Source of the DNA: Gelidibacter maritimus
GTDB lineage: Bacteria; Bacteroidota; Bacteroidia; Flavobacteriales; Flavobacteriaceae
Assembly (NCBI RefSeq): GCF_014062315.1
Contig: NZ_JACGLT010000002.1
Span: 62,001-126,000, forward strand
Direction: 5' to 3'
Length of the DNA: 64,000 nt
In this document: positions 1 to 8,497 of the stretch, in pieces
Numbering within the stretch: position 1 is the first letter of the stretch
Layout: each line of letters opens with the position of its first letter
The notes under the pieces: model-generated
The model's database searches: none
Seen by the model: the letters and a program-made list of their open reading frames with translations, nothing else
Told to the model about the DNA's origin: nothing
Translations under genes and position numbers: made by a program

Positions 1-474
1 AGTGGCGGCAGTAGCAGTTTGATCAAGAAAATATATAAAGGCATGCCTTACTACACTCACGGTGTTACAGCCTATGTGGATGTTGATGATGTGGTTAGGG
101 CGATGGTATCATTAATGCAAAGCACCATTAAAAATGAACGGTTTATTGTCATTTCAGAAAATTTATCGTTTAAGGAGTTTCAAGATTTGACCGCCGCAGC
201 GCTTGGTGTAAAACCAGCAAGTAAAGAAGCCACCTCCATAATATTAGGAATAGGTTGGCGATTGGATTGGTTACGTCGATTGCTGACGGGAAAACGCCGG
301 AGATTTTCCAAGCAGATGACCAAAAGCGCCAAAAGCATTACCAAATATGACGCCTCAAAATTAAAAAATAGGTTGGACTTTGAATTTAAGCCAATGCAGG
401 TTTCCATTAAAGAAACGTGTCAATTATTTTTGGAGGATTTAAATCGAGAGGCTAAAGATCCTTCCGGCCGATAG
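1..474 (+). CDS. NAD-dependent epimerase/dehydratase (extended SDR), C-terminal part
   Basis: This is the C-terminal 157 residues of an extended short-chain dehydrogenase/reductase; the N-terminal Rossmann part lies before the window. The frame is open from base 1 (reads SGGSSSLIKKIYKG), so the TTG at 19 is not a start. The segment YYTHGVTAYVDVDDVVRAM is the typical substrate-domain stretch of sugar-nucleotide epimerase-like SDRs, where the conserved V-D-V-x-D-V-V marks the end of the NAD domain. The substrate cannot be told from this fragment. It converges on the DUF4296-pyrC pair, leaving a 93-base gap without an obvious terminator. Confidence 0.85.
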   Translation, partial: SGGSSSLIKKIYKGMPYYTHGVTAYVDVDDVVRAMVSLMQSTIKNERFIVISENLSFKEFQDLTAAALGVKPASKEATSIILGIGWRLDWLRRLLTGKRRRFSKQMTKSAKSITKYDASKLKNRLDFEFKPMQVSIKETCQLFLEDLNREAKDPSGR

Positions 475-567
475 AGACGGCAAGCCAATCAGACACTAAT
501 AAGCACTTGAATTTTTAATCAATGTAAACCTCTGTACATTAAATCACACCGGTAGAACTAAGGATTG

Positions 568-1005
568 CTAATCTACTGATTCGTCTTGTGTGGAGCTTGT
601 GGAATCCTTTACCTTTAATTCCCTACTAACTTTTCTAAGCGAATCATTCATCCGTTGCTCTTCCCTGGTCAGTTTTTCGTATAGTTCTTTGTCCTTTTCT
701 AAATCGGACTTTATTTTTTCTACCAAGGCAGAGTAGGTTTTGGTATCATAAGCATAATAGGTGTTACTTTCAGCAAATTGCAAACTGTCAATATCATATT
801 TTTTGTAAATATACTCTGATGGCATAATCCCATTAAGCTCCAACACCTTTTTATTAACCCCTTTTGCAGCATTAAGAATGTATAAGTCATACATGATGTC
901 AGACATTTTTTCCTTAGCAATTAAGTCTTTAGGCTTTTTAGGTCTGTTAATCTTGTTACACCCAACAAAAGACATTAGGATTAAAATGTAAAAAAAGTGT
1001 TTCAT
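568..1005 (-). CDS. DUF4296 lipoprotein
   Basis: This is a 145-residue lipoprotein. A short hydrophobic leader ends in the lipobox FVGC with Cys16, so it should be anchored in the cell envelope. A DUF4296 segment follows (roughly residues 25-110, with the phrase MSDIMYDLYILNAAKG), then a charged helical tail rich in Lys, Glu and Ser. Its ATG overlaps the stop of the upstream pyrC by four bases (ATGA type), so it is translationally coupled to dihydroorotase. This pairing is common in flavobacteria as far as I recall. The function of the family is unknown and nothing in the sequence suggests catalysis. Confidence 0.85.
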   Translation of the reverse strand: MKHFFYILILMSFVGCNKINRPKKPKDLIAKEKMSDIMYDLYILNAAKGVNKKVLELNGIMPSEYIYKKYDIDSLQFAESNTYYAYDTKTYSALVEKIKSDLEKDKELYEKLTREEQRMNDSLRKVSRELKVKDSTSSTQDESVD

Positions 1006-2348
1006 CTTTCAAAAGTTAAACGTTTTCCTGCTTTGACATCCAAGGTCTTAAAATTCTTGTAAACCAAAGTACCATTGACAAAAGTATGGGTTATTCTGGA
1101 CTTGAATGTTACGTTTTCAAAAGGTGACCATCCGCACTTGTATACTATATTATCTTTATTAACCGTCCAAGGGCTATTGATATCCACTATAGCCAAATCA
1201 GCGTAATAGCCCGGCTTTATAAAACCACGCTTCTCTATCTGAAATAAAATGGCAGGGTTATGGCACATTTTCTCAGCAATTTTCTCCAAACTGATTTTAT
1301 CCTTGTGATACGCTTCAATCATAGCCGTCAAAGCATGTTGCACTAAAGGTCCGCCGGATGGCGCATTGGTATAAACATTTTGTTTCTCCTCTAAGGTATG
1401 TGGAGCATGATCTGTAGCAACCACATCGATACGGTCATCTAAAAGGGCTTTCCACAAAGCCTCACGATCATCGACCGTCTTTACCGCTGGATTCCATTTA
1501 ATGAGCGTTCCTTTTTTCTTATAATCCTCATCGCTAAACCACAGGTGGTGAATACAGACTTCTGCCGTAATTTTCTTTTCCTTCAACGGAATCTTATTTG
1601 TGAACAACTTGGTCTCCTTTGCCGTGGACACGTGGAATATATGCAGACGAGCACCTGTTTTATTTGCCAATTCAATAGCTTTGGATGATGATATATAACA
1701 TGCTTCCGCACTTCTAATTTCAGGATGGCATTCTATAGGAATATCATTTCCGTACTTTTGAATATGTGCTTCAAGGTTCTGTTTAATAGTAGCTTCATCT
1801 TCACAATGCACGGATATCAATAGATCAGTGCTTTCAAATATTTTTTCAAGAACATCCGTATTGTCTACCAACATATCGCCGGTAGACGATCCTAAAAACA
1901 ACTTTAATCCCGCCACATTCTTTGAATCCACCTTTAATATCTCGTCTAAATTGGTGTTGGTTCCTCCAAACATAAACGAGTAATTGGCGTAAGATGTATT
2001 TGCAGCAATTTCAAATTTCTCCTCAAGTTTTTCTATGGTTGTGGTTTGTGGTGATGTGTTTGGCATTTCAATAAACGACGTAATGCCACCTGCCACTGCA
2101 GCTTTAGATTCTGACGCGATGGTTGCCTTATGAGTCAATCCAGGTTCTCTAAAATGCACCTGATCATCAATCACTCCAGGAAAAACATAATTTCCTTCAA
2201 CATCAACCACCATCACATCGGCAGTTTTGGCACTAATGGAATCAGCAACTTCTTTTATAAATTCTCCTTCTATTAAAATATCACCTTCAAAAATGCGTCC
2301 TTCATTGACAATTTTAGCATTTTTAATAAGTACCGTTTTTACTTTCAT
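1002..2348 (-). CDS. pyrC: Dihydroorotase
   Basis: This cytosolic amidohydrolase cyclises carbamoyl aspartate to dihydroorotate in pyrimidine synthesis. I place the start at the ATG opening MKVKTVLIKNAKIV (448 aa); an upstream in-frame ATG at 2381 would add 11 residues encoded by a duplicated segment and is less likely. Family landmarks are PGVIDDQVHFREPGLTHK near the N-terminus, a Lys in VAGLKLFLG, His in VHCEDE and in HIFHVSTAKE, and Asp in VVATDHAPHT. The N-terminal metal motif is Q-V-H-F-R where type I enzymes usually have H-x-H-x-R. The downstream DUF4296 gene overlaps the stop. An imperfect tandem duplication covers the 5' flank. Confidence 0.93.
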   Translation of the reverse strand: MKVKTVLIKNAKIVNEGRIFEGDILIEGEFIKEVADSISAKTADVMVVDVEGNYVFPGVIDDQVHFREPGLTHKATIASESKAAVAGGITSFIEMPNTSPQTTTIEKLEEKFEIAANTSYANYSFMFGGTNTNLDEILKVDSKNVAGLKLFLGSSTGDMLVDNTDVLEKIFESTDLLISVHCEDEATIKQNLEAHIQKYGNDIPIECHPEIRSAEACYISSSKAIELANKTGARLHIFHVSTAKETKLFTNKIPLKEKKITAEVCIHHLWFSDEDYKKKGTLIKWNPAVKTVDDREALWKALLDDRIDVVATDHAPHTLEEKQNVYTNAPSGGPLVQHALTAMIEAYHKDKISLEKIAEKMCHNPAILFQIEKRGFIKPGYYADLAIVDINSPWTVNKDNIVYKCGWSPFENVTFKSRITHTFVNGTLVYKNFKTLDVKAGKRLTFER

Positions 2349-2521
2349 GTGATTTAATTTATTGATTTTTAATGGACTCATGGTGTTCGCAATTAAGCTT
2401 TGTAAAAAGAATTAAAGCTATGAAACGCTCAGATCATGTGATTTAATTTATTGTTTTTAATGGACACATGGTATTCACAATAAACCTTTGTAATAGGATT
2501 AATGGTTTTGATATGTTCATT
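2346..2521. repeat. Imperfect tandem duplication (about 88 bp x 2) at the 5' end of pyrC
   Basis: The segment from 2346 (CATGTGATTTAATTTATTG) recurs from 2435 with most positions conserved, including the following TTTTTAATGGAC and CATGGT blocks and a decaying 3' half. Copy 1 (about 2346-2434) contains the pyrC start codon on the minus strand. Copy 2 (about 2435-2521) carries the same start context as a decoy about 90 bases upstream. It fills most of the gap between pyrC and the glycosyltransferase gene. It looks like a local duplication of the pyrC leader. Confidence 0.75.
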
Positions 2522-2526
2522 TTTTA

Positions 2527-3249
2527 TTATTTGCCAAAAAGGCTTTTTAATTTCATATTTATAACTCCAAAAACAGCTTCGGAAATAATGCCACCGCTCA
2601 TTTTTGATTTTCCTTTTGCTCGATCTGTAAAGATGACTGGAACTTCCACAATTTTAAAACCTTTTAAATGGGCTTTAAATTTCATTTCTATTTGAAACGC
2701 GTAGCCCACAAATTTTATCGCGTTTAGATCTATGGTTTCCAGTACTTTTCTTTTATAACAAACAAACCCTGCCGTGGTATCCTGAATTTTCATACGTGTA
2801 ATAAATCGCACATATTTTGAAGCAAAGTACGACAATAGTATCCTGTTCATTGGCCAGTTGACTACATTGACACCAGTGATATATCGTGATCCGATGGCCA
2901 CATCAGCTCCCTCATTGGCACAGGCATGATAGAGTTTAATCAAATCGTCAGGATTATGCGAAAAATCGGCATCCATTTCAAAAATATAGTCATATTCATT
3001 TTTCAAACACCATTTAAAGCCATCAATATAGGCAGTTCCGAGCCCGGTTTTGTTCTTACGTTGCAGCAAAAACAAACGATCAGGAAATTCGGCTTGAAGA
3101 AACTTCACCTTTTCTGCCGTTAAATCTGGTGAGTTGTCATCTACCACAAGGACATTGAACGCTTTATCTTGGGCAAAAACCGCAATAATAATAGCTTCAA
3201 TGTTCTCAATTTCATTGTAAGTTGGAATGATGACAATAGCGTCTTTCAT
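2527..3249 (-). CDS. Polyprenol monophosphomannose synthase-like family 2 glycosyltransferase
   Basis: This GT-A glycosyltransferase of the dolichol-phosphate mannose synthase type transfers a sugar from a nucleotide donor to a polyprenyl phosphate at the inner face of the membrane. The start is taken at MKDAIVIIPTYNE (240 aa); six extra residues from an upstream ATG are not family-like. VVDDNSPD follows the N-terminal strand and the donor/metal motif is EMDADFSHNPDDL. The central IGSRY and the C-terminal DRAKGKSKMSGGI are typical of Dpm1-like enzymes. No C-terminal membrane anchor pair is present, so it matches the short soluble class. A TAnnTTTG box lies about 15 bases upstream of the start. 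Confidence 0.9.
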   Translation of the reverse strand: MKDAIVIIPTYNEIENIEAIIIAVFAQDKAFNVLVVDDNSPDLTAEKVKFLQAEFPDRLFLLQRKNKTGLGTAYIDGFKWCLKNEYDYIFEMDADFSHNPDDLIKLYHACANEGADVAIGSRYITGVNVVNWPMNRILLSYFASKYVRFITRMKIQDTTAGFVCYKRKVLETIDLNAIKFVGYAFQIEMKFKAHLKGFKIVEVPVIFTDRAKGKSKMSGGIISEAVFGVINMKLKSLFGK

Positions 3250-3264
3250 TGGCAAAGATTTTAG

Positions 3265-3272
3265 CAAAAGTA
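3265..3272 (-). promoter_or_regulatory. -7 box for the glycosyltransferase gene
   Basis: TACTTTTG on the minus strand matches the Bacteroidota -7 consensus TAnnTTTG. It ends 15 bases before the ATG at 3249, predicting a leader of about ten bases. No clear TTG -33 element is visible. Confidence 0.5.
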
Positions 3273-3336
3273 AGTTTTTTTAAAAGATTAATTTTATTGA
3301 AATGGAGAGATAAAATTTTCTTTATAATTTAGCGGC

Positions 3337-3990
3337 ATGATCAGCGAAATAATAACTTACGAATGGTTTACCATTTTCATGGTTTTGGGATTGGTTTTTA
3401 TATGCCTTGCGAAAGTATTATTTACAAATCGATTTATGGATTTTATTCGTGTTTTTGGGAATTCCAGATATCTTAAAATTTATACCAAAGACCAAAAATT
3501 CATTGATATTTTTGACGGCCTCCTATTTTTTAACTTAGTCATTTCTCTGTCCATTTTTGGATACCTATCCTTTCTGACCATACAACCAGATCAAAGTTTT
3601 GAACTTGATGTTTTTTTGAAAATTATCCTCGGGATCTCCACACTGGGGATTATAAAAATTTTAATAGAACGACTGATCGGAAGCCTCTTTGAAATTGACA
3701 AAATCATTGAATCTTATTTGTTCCAAAAAACAAGTTATAAAAATTTTAGCGGCTTTGTACTCTTACCGCTTAATGCCCTGTTATTATATACCATAAACCC
3801 TTCAAAGATTAGTATTCTCATTGTCATTTTGGTTATGATTCTGATAAATCTGATCGGTTTTATAACCTCCTTTAAAATTCATCAAAAAGCAGTCTTAAAC
3901 AACATATTCTATTTTATTTTGTATCTTTGCGCACTTGAAATTGGGCCTTATCTGATTTTATATAAAATAATTGTAGAATATAAAGCTTAA
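3337..3990 (+). CDS. DUF4271 integral membrane protein
   Basis: This is a 217-residue polytopic membrane protein with about six hydrophobic segments spread over the whole length. It matches the DUF4271 family known from Bacteroidota, including the early stretch FMDFIRVFGNSRYLKIYTKD. The function is unknown. It starts 15 bases upstream of hemD on the same strand, an arrangement I recall from other flavobacteria, so the two are probably co-transcribed. A TAnnTTTG box inside its 3' end may give hemD a second promoter. No enzymatic motif is visible. Confidence 0.85.
   Translation: MISEIITYEWFTIFMVLGLVFICLAKVLFTNRFMDFIRVFGNSRYLKIYTKDQKFIDIFDGLLFFNLVISLSIFGYLSFLTIQPDQSFELDVFLKIILGISTLGIIKILIERLIGSLFEIDKIIESYLFQKTSYKNFSGFVLLPLNALLLYTINPSKISILIVILVMILINLIGFITSFKIHQKAVLNNIFYFILYLCALEIGPYLILYKIIVEYKA
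3922..3929 (+). promoter_or_regulatory. Possible internal -7 box ahead of hemD
   Basis: TATCTTTG inside the end of the DUF4271 gene fits TAnnTTTG and lies 77 bases before the hemD ATG. It may be coincidence, because the codons fit the protein family and no -33 element is seen. Confidence 0.3.
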
Positions 3991-4005
3991 AACTACCGCA
4001 AGCCT

Positions 4006-4755
4006 ATGAAAGTGAGAACAATTTTAGTGTCACAACCTGAACCTAAAATCGAAAATTCGCCTTATTTTGATCTTCAGGAAAAACAAAAAGTTAAAATTGA
4101 CTTCCGACCATTTATACATGTGGAAGGTGTGGCAGCGAAAGATGTAAGACAACAAAAAGTCGACTTAAATCAATATTCTGCTATCATTTTAACCAGTAGA
4201 AATTCTGTTGATCATTTTTTTAGAGTGGCTGATGAGATGCGATTTAAGGTGCCAGATACTCTAAAATATTTTTGTCAAAGCGAAGCAGTAGCTTTTTATC
4301 TTCAAAAATATGTAGTTTATAGGAAACGAAGAATTTATGTTGGGAAACGAAATTTTGAAGATCTTTCGCCTTTGATCAAAAAATACAAAGATGAAACGTT
4401 TTTATTACCAACTACCGATAAATTAAAAGAAGAAGTTCCGGCACTTCTAAACAGTTTAAATATTAATTGGAAGGAAGCTATCTTCTACAGAACGGTTATT
4501 AGCGATTTATCTGACCTTGCCGATGTTTTCTATGATATTTTGGTGTTTTTCAGTCCTTCAGGTATTGAATCCTTATTTCATAATTTCCCAGATTTTAAGC
4601 AAAACACTACACGAATTGCCGTGTTTGGTAATACAACGTCAAAAGCCGTTGAAGAACATGGATTGAGGGTTGATATTTTAGCACCGACGCCTGAAACGCC
4701 ATCAATGACTATGGCTTTGGAAAAATATATTGAAAAAGTAAATAAAGGAAAATAA
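4006..4755 (+). CDS. hemD: Uroporphyrinogen-III synthase
   Basis: This 249-residue HemD-family enzyme closes and inverts ring D of hydroxymethylbilane to make uroporphyrinogen III in cytosolic tetrapyrrole synthesis. The protein has the two-lobe alternation expected of HemD. Lobe 1 contains YSAIILTSRNSVDHFF, and the second contains FFSPSGIESLF followed by IAVFGNTTSKAVEEHGL. HemD sequences are poorly conserved, but these three motifs are diagnostic. It lies downstream of the DUF4271 gene and converges on pckA across a perfect palindromic terminator. Confidence 0.92.
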   Translation: MKVRTILVSQPEPKIENSPYFDLQEKQKVKIDFRPFIHVEGVAAKDVRQQKVDLNQYSAIILTSRNSVDHFFRVADEMRFKVPDTLKYFCQSEAVAFYLQKYVVYRKRRIYVGKRNFEDLSPLIKKYKDETFLLPTTDKLKEEVPALLNSLNINWKEAIFYRTVISDLSDLADVFYDILVFFSPSGIESLFHNFPDFKQNTTRIAVFGNTTSKAVEEHGLRVDILAPTPETPSMTMALEKYIEKVNKGK

Positions 4756-4769
4756 CATCTTTACTTATA

Positions 4770-4817
4770 TAAAATAAAATAGGCGATTCAGAATTCTGAA
4801 TCGCCTATTTTATTTTA
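4770..4817. terminator. Bidirectional terminator between hemD and pckA (perfect 24-bp arms)
   Basis: A perfect 48-base palindrome is centred at 4793/4794 (core GAATTC). The GC-containing stem AGGCGATTCAG is flanked by A-rich and T-rich arms, so either strand gives a hairpin followed by a U-rich run. It sits in the gap between two convergent stop codons. Confidence 0.92.
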
Positions 4818-4830
4818 CAGGAAGAGTGTT

Positions 4831-6447
4831 CTAGAACGCGTAACGCTGCGGCCCTCCTCTTCTAATTTCTTCACTGGCAAAGCTTTCAAATTTCTTAAAG
4901 TTCTCTCTAAAAGCATTGGTCAATTTAAAAGCCGTTGTGTAATAGGCCTCATCATCGTTCCAAGTGGTACGTGGACTTAACACTTCAGTAGGCACACCAG
5001 GGCAAGATCTTGGTTGGGCTACGCCAAACACGGAATGAATGTGGTAATGGTCGTAATCATATAGACCCAAATCGCCGTTCAACACTGCATTGATCATTGC
5101 TCTTGTATATTTCAATTTCATTCGGGTACCCACACCGTAAGGGCCTCCTGTCCACCCTGTGTTTACCAACCAAACATTGAGACCGGTTTCTTTCATTTTA
5201 TCACTTAACATCTCGGCATATTTTGCAGGATGCAAAGGCATAAAAGGTGCACCAAAACAGGCTGAAAAATTAGGAGTAGGCTCTACAACACCAGCTTCAG
5301 TACCGGCAACTTTTGCCGTATATCCCGAAATAAAATGATAGGCCGCTTGGCTTGGTGTCAGTTTTGAAATTGGAGGCAGCACGCCAAAGGCATCCGCAGT
5401 TAAAAAGAAAATATTCTTAGGGTTTTTGCCAATAGAAGGCACAGCAATATTATCAATATGATCAATTGGATAACTTACACGTGTATTTTGGGTTATGGAT
5501 ACATCATCAAAATCAACATTCCCATCCGCATCCAGGATGACATTTTCTAAAATGGCGCCTTTCTTAATCGCTTTAAAAATATCTGGTTCATTTTCTTCGC
5601 AAAGATTGATCACTTTTGCATAGCAACCGCCTTCAAAATTAAATACGGTATTTTCTTTGGTCCAACCATGTTCATCATCACCTATCAATCGTCTTTCAGG
5701 ATCTGCAGATAAGGTTGTTTTTCCTGTACCTGAAAGTCCGAAAAAGATCGCGGTATCATCATCCTTACCTATATTCGCACTACAATGCATTGGTAGGGTA
5801 TTCTTAAAAACTGGCAGGATAAAGTTTAAGGCAGAAAAAATTCCCTTTTTAATTTCACCAGTATATCCTGTGCCACCAATAAGGGCAATTTTTCTGGTAA
5901 AATCTAAAATAGCAAAGTTATGTTGGCGGGTCCCATCAACTTTTGGATCGGCCATAAAGCCTGGTGCATTGACGATGGTCCATTCAGGAGAAAAATTCTT
6001 TAATTCCTCTTCTGTTGGTCTTAAGAACATATTATTGGCAAATTGATTGCTCCAAGGATATTCTGTAATTACTCTAATATTAAGCTTATAGTTTTCATCA
6101 GCACACGCATAACTGTCTCTAACAAAAACCTCCTTGCCTGATAGATAATCGGTTACCTTATCATACAGTTTTTGAAAATCGTCGGAATCGAACGGAATGT
6201 TGACCTTTCCCCACCAGACCCGGTCTTTGGTGACATCATCTTTAACAATGAATCTATCCATAGGTGACCGTCCTGTGAATTCTCCCGTATTAACGGCAAG
6301 AGCGCCAGAAGATGCTTCTACACCTTGCCCTTTTGCAATGGTAATATCATGAAGCTTTTCTGGTGAGAGTTGGTAATGTACTTCGGCATTTTTTATACCG
6401 TACTCATTTAACGAAATCGATTTCGTAGCTTGGGTGTTGTTAGCCAT
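4831..6447 (-). CDS. pckA: Phosphoenolpyruvate carboxykinase (ATP)
   Basis: This enzyme catalyses ATP-dependent decarboxylation of oxaloacetate to PEP, the entry step of gluconeogenesis. The start is set at MANNTQATKSISLNEYG (538 aa, the usual family length); the longer reading from 6483 adds a non-conserved leader. The kinase-1a loop GLSGTGKTTLSAD is at about residues 237-249, the kinase-2 region IGDDEHGW follows, and the substrate-binding TGEFTGRSPMDRF lies near residue 55. It is monocistronic, with a -7 box 23 bases upstream and the palindromic terminator downstream. Confidence 0.96.
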   Translation of the reverse strand: MANNTQATKSISLNEYGIKNAEVHYQLSPEKLHDITIAKGQGVEASSGALAVNTGEFTGRSPMDRFIVKDDVTKDRVWWGKVNIPFDSDDFQKLYDKVTDYLSGKEVFVRDSYACADENYKLNIRVITEYPWSNQFANNMFLRPTEEELKNFSPEWTIVNAPGFMADPKVDGTRQHNFAILDFTRKIALIGGTGYTGEIKKGIFSALNFILPVFKNTLPMHCSANIGKDDDTAIFFGLSGTGKTTLSADPERRLIGDDEHGWTKENTVFNFEGGCYAKVINLCEENEPDIFKAIKKGAILENVILDADGNVDFDDVSITQNTRVSYPIDHIDNIAVPSIGKNPKNIFFLTADAFGVLPPISKLTPSQAAYHFISGYTAKVAGTEAGVVEPTPNFSACFGAPFMPLHPAKYAEMLSDKMKETGLNVWLVNTGWTGGPYGVGTRMKLKYTRAMINAVLNGDLGLYDYDHYHIHSVFGVAQPRSCPGVPTEVLSPRTTWNDDEAYYTTAFKLTNAFRENFKKFESFASEEIRRGGPQRYAF

Positions 6448-6470
6448 AATATATTGTGTTGTTTGTTGTA

Positions 6471-6478
6471 CAAAATTA
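6471..6478 (-). promoter_or_regulatory. -7 box for pckA
   Basis: TAATTTTG on the minus strand matches TAnnTTTG and ends 23 bases before the chosen pckA ATG at 6447. This supports that start over the ATG at 6483, which would lie upstream of the box. Confidence 0.55.
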
Positions 6479-6506
6479 AACATTATTTTAAAGTAGGCAC
6501 CTATTT

Positions 6507-6902
6507 TTAGGAATTATCCCGCTTTAGTTTTAAAAAGTTAAGCAGCATTAAGGTCCAGGAAAGAATAAGTAGCATGCCACCAATTGGGGTTATAAAGCCG
6601 ATACTTTTAAAATTAATTCCGGTCAGGTCCATTGTGGCGAGACCGTATATTGAACCTGAAAAAAACAAGACTCCTATAAGGACCATATAATAAATAATCT
6701 TCTTTGATTTCTCTTTTAGAAAGGTTGTGGTTCCAACAAACAACAACATTATGGCGTGGTACATTTGATACCGAACCCCTGTTTCAAAGGTTTGTTGTGA
6801 TTCAAAAGTGAGCAACTCTTTTAAACCATGTGCTGCAAAAGCTCCTAACGCAATGGCAATAATTCCCAACACTGCTGCTGAAATCAAGATAATTCTGTTC
6901 AT
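6507..6902 (-). CDS. DUF423 family small membrane protein
   Basis: This 131-residue inner-membrane protein has four hydrophobic segments and the conserved N-terminal phrase ALGAFAAHGLKE, plus GVRYQMYHAIML, both characteristic of DUF423 (YgdD-like) proteins. The function is not established. It is transcribed toward pckA with 59 bases between them, and away from the saccharopine dehydrogenase gene, so the 86-base gap upstream should hold two divergent promoters. The length is normal for the family. Confidence 0.9.
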   Translation of the reverse strand: MNRIILISAAVLGIIAIALGAFAAHGLKELLTFESQQTFETGVRYQMYHAIMLLFVGTTTFLKEKSKKIIYYMVLIGVLFFSGSIYGLATMDLTGINFKSIGFITPIGGMLLILSWTLMLLNFLKLKRDNS

Positions 6903-6988
6903 TATAATTGTTGTTTTGGCTTCACTAACCGAGAGTTATTTAGTAAATTCGTTCATTCAAAAAACAAAATTACTCAAGAATTCCCATT

Positions 6989-8353
6989 ATGCGAAAGATT
7001 CTAGTCATAGGTTCAGGAAAATCCTCATCTTATTTAATTAAATATTTATTGGACAAATCAGAAGAAGAAGATTTGCACATTATTGTTGGCGATATTGACA
7101 TTAATAATGCTCAGAAGCTTATCAACAATCACGAACATGGGCATGCTATCACCTTGGATGTTTTTAATCATCATTCTCGTAAAGAGGCCATAGAAAATGC
7201 CGATATTGTGGTCTCCATGCTTCCAGCACGATATCATATTGAAGTGGCCAGAGATTGTATTACACTTGGAAAAAACATGGTCACTGCTTCTTATGTGAGC
7301 AAAGAGATGGAAGACCTTGATACTGCTGCAAAAAATAAAGGCTTGGTCTTTATGAATGAGATTGGCGTAGATCCTGGCATTGACCATATGAGTGCCATGA
7401 AAGTTATAGATAGCATCAGAGCAAAAGGTGGCAAGATGATTTTGTTCGAATCTTTTGCTGGCGGCTTAGTGGCTCCCGAAAGCGATAATAATTTATGGAA
7501 CTATAAATTTACTTGGAATCCGAGAAACGTAGTGGTTGCCGGACAAGGAAGTGCAGCAAAATTTATACAGGAAGGTAATTATAAATACATTCCTTACCAC
7601 CGATTGTTCAGAAGAACTGAGTTTTTGGAAGTAGATGGTTACGGTCGCTTTGAAGCGTACGCCAATAGAGATTCATTAAAATACCAGAACGCATACGGTT
7701 TGGATCAAATTAAAACGCTTTATCGTGGCACCATGCGCCGAGTTGGCTTTAGTAGAGCGTGGAATATCTTTGTTCAATTAGGAATGACTGATGATAGTTA
7801 TACCATTGATGACAGCGAAAACATGAGCTACCGCGATTTTGTAAATGCATTTTTACCTTATAGTCATACCGATTCAGTAGAGCTTAAATTCAGATTGTCA
7901 CTTAAAATTGACCAAGATGATATTGTTTGGGAAAAACTTGAAGAATTGGATCTATTTAACGACAAAAAAATGGTTGGACTAAAGAAAGCGACACCGGCTG
8001 AGATTCTTCAAAAAATATTGATGGACAGTTGGATGCTTGAATCCCATGAAAAAGATATGATTGTGATGTACCACAAATTCGGATACAAACTGAATGATAA
8101 AATGCACCAAATTGAATCTACCATGGTCACTCTTGGTGAAGATCAAACGTATACGGCTATGGCTAAAACGGTTGGACTTCCGGTAGCTATTGCCACATTA
8201 GCCATTTTAAATGAAAAAATAACAACACCTGGCGTTCAAATTCCGATAAATAAAGAGGTCTATGGACCTATTCTAAAAGAATTGGAAGCATTTGATATTG
8301 TTTTTACTGAAAAAGAAGTACCTTATTTGGGTTACAACCCATTGAACGTATAA
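6989..8353 (+). CDS. Saccharopine dehydrogenase family protein
   Basis: This 454-residue NAD(P)-dependent oxidoreductase belongs to the saccharopine dehydrogenase/reductase family. The N-terminal Rossmann motif is VIGSGKSS at residues 5-12, followed by ADIVVSMLPARYHIEVA and GVDPGIDHMSAMK, all standard for the family. Members interconvert saccharopine with lysine or with glutamate plus aminoadipate semialdehyde, so a role in lysine breakdown is likely; the exact reaction direction cannot be read. The next gene, an Lrp/AsnC regulator, starts 144 bases downstream on the same strand and is a plausible amino-acid-responsive controller. Confidence 0.88.
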   Translation: MRKILVIGSGKSSSYLIKYLLDKSEEEDLHIIVGDIDINNAQKLINNHEHGHAITLDVFNHHSRKEAIENADIVVSMLPARYHIEVARDCITLGKNMVTASYVSKEMEDLDTAAKNKGLVFMNEIGVDPGIDHMSAMKVIDSIRAKGGKMILFESFAGGLVAPESDNNLWNYKFTWNPRNVVVAGQGSAAKFIQEGNYKYIPYHRLFRRTEFLEVDGYGRFEAYANRDSLKYQNAYGLDQIKTLYRGTMRRVGFSRAWNIFVQLGMTDDSYTIDDSENMSYRDFVNAFLPYSHTDSVELKFRLSLKIDQDDIVWEKLEELDLFNDKKMVGLKKATPAEILQKILMDSWMLESHEKDMIVMYHKFGYKLNDKMHQIESTMVTLGEDQTYTAMAKTVGLPVAIATLAILNEKITTPGVQIPINKEVYGPILKELEAFDIVFTEKEVPYLGYNPLNV

Positions 8354-8497
8354 GAGGCAATTATAAGCACTAAAGAATTGGAGTAATGCCATAAACCCCA
8401 CATCAAGTAAGGACACATGCTTGATATTGGAAGTTCATAGTCCGATTTAAAGGATCAATATAAATTCAAGAGATACCCGCTTTCACTGGAAGAAAAC

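Noticed and set aside
19-474. TTG at 19 as a true start of a small gene
   Set aside because: The frame is open to base 1 and the residues continue a known SDR pattern, so the gene begins outside the window.
5657-6046. 129-codon open frame antisense to pckA
   Set aside because: It lies wholly inside the strongly supported pckA gene, in the opposite strand, without promoter or family features.
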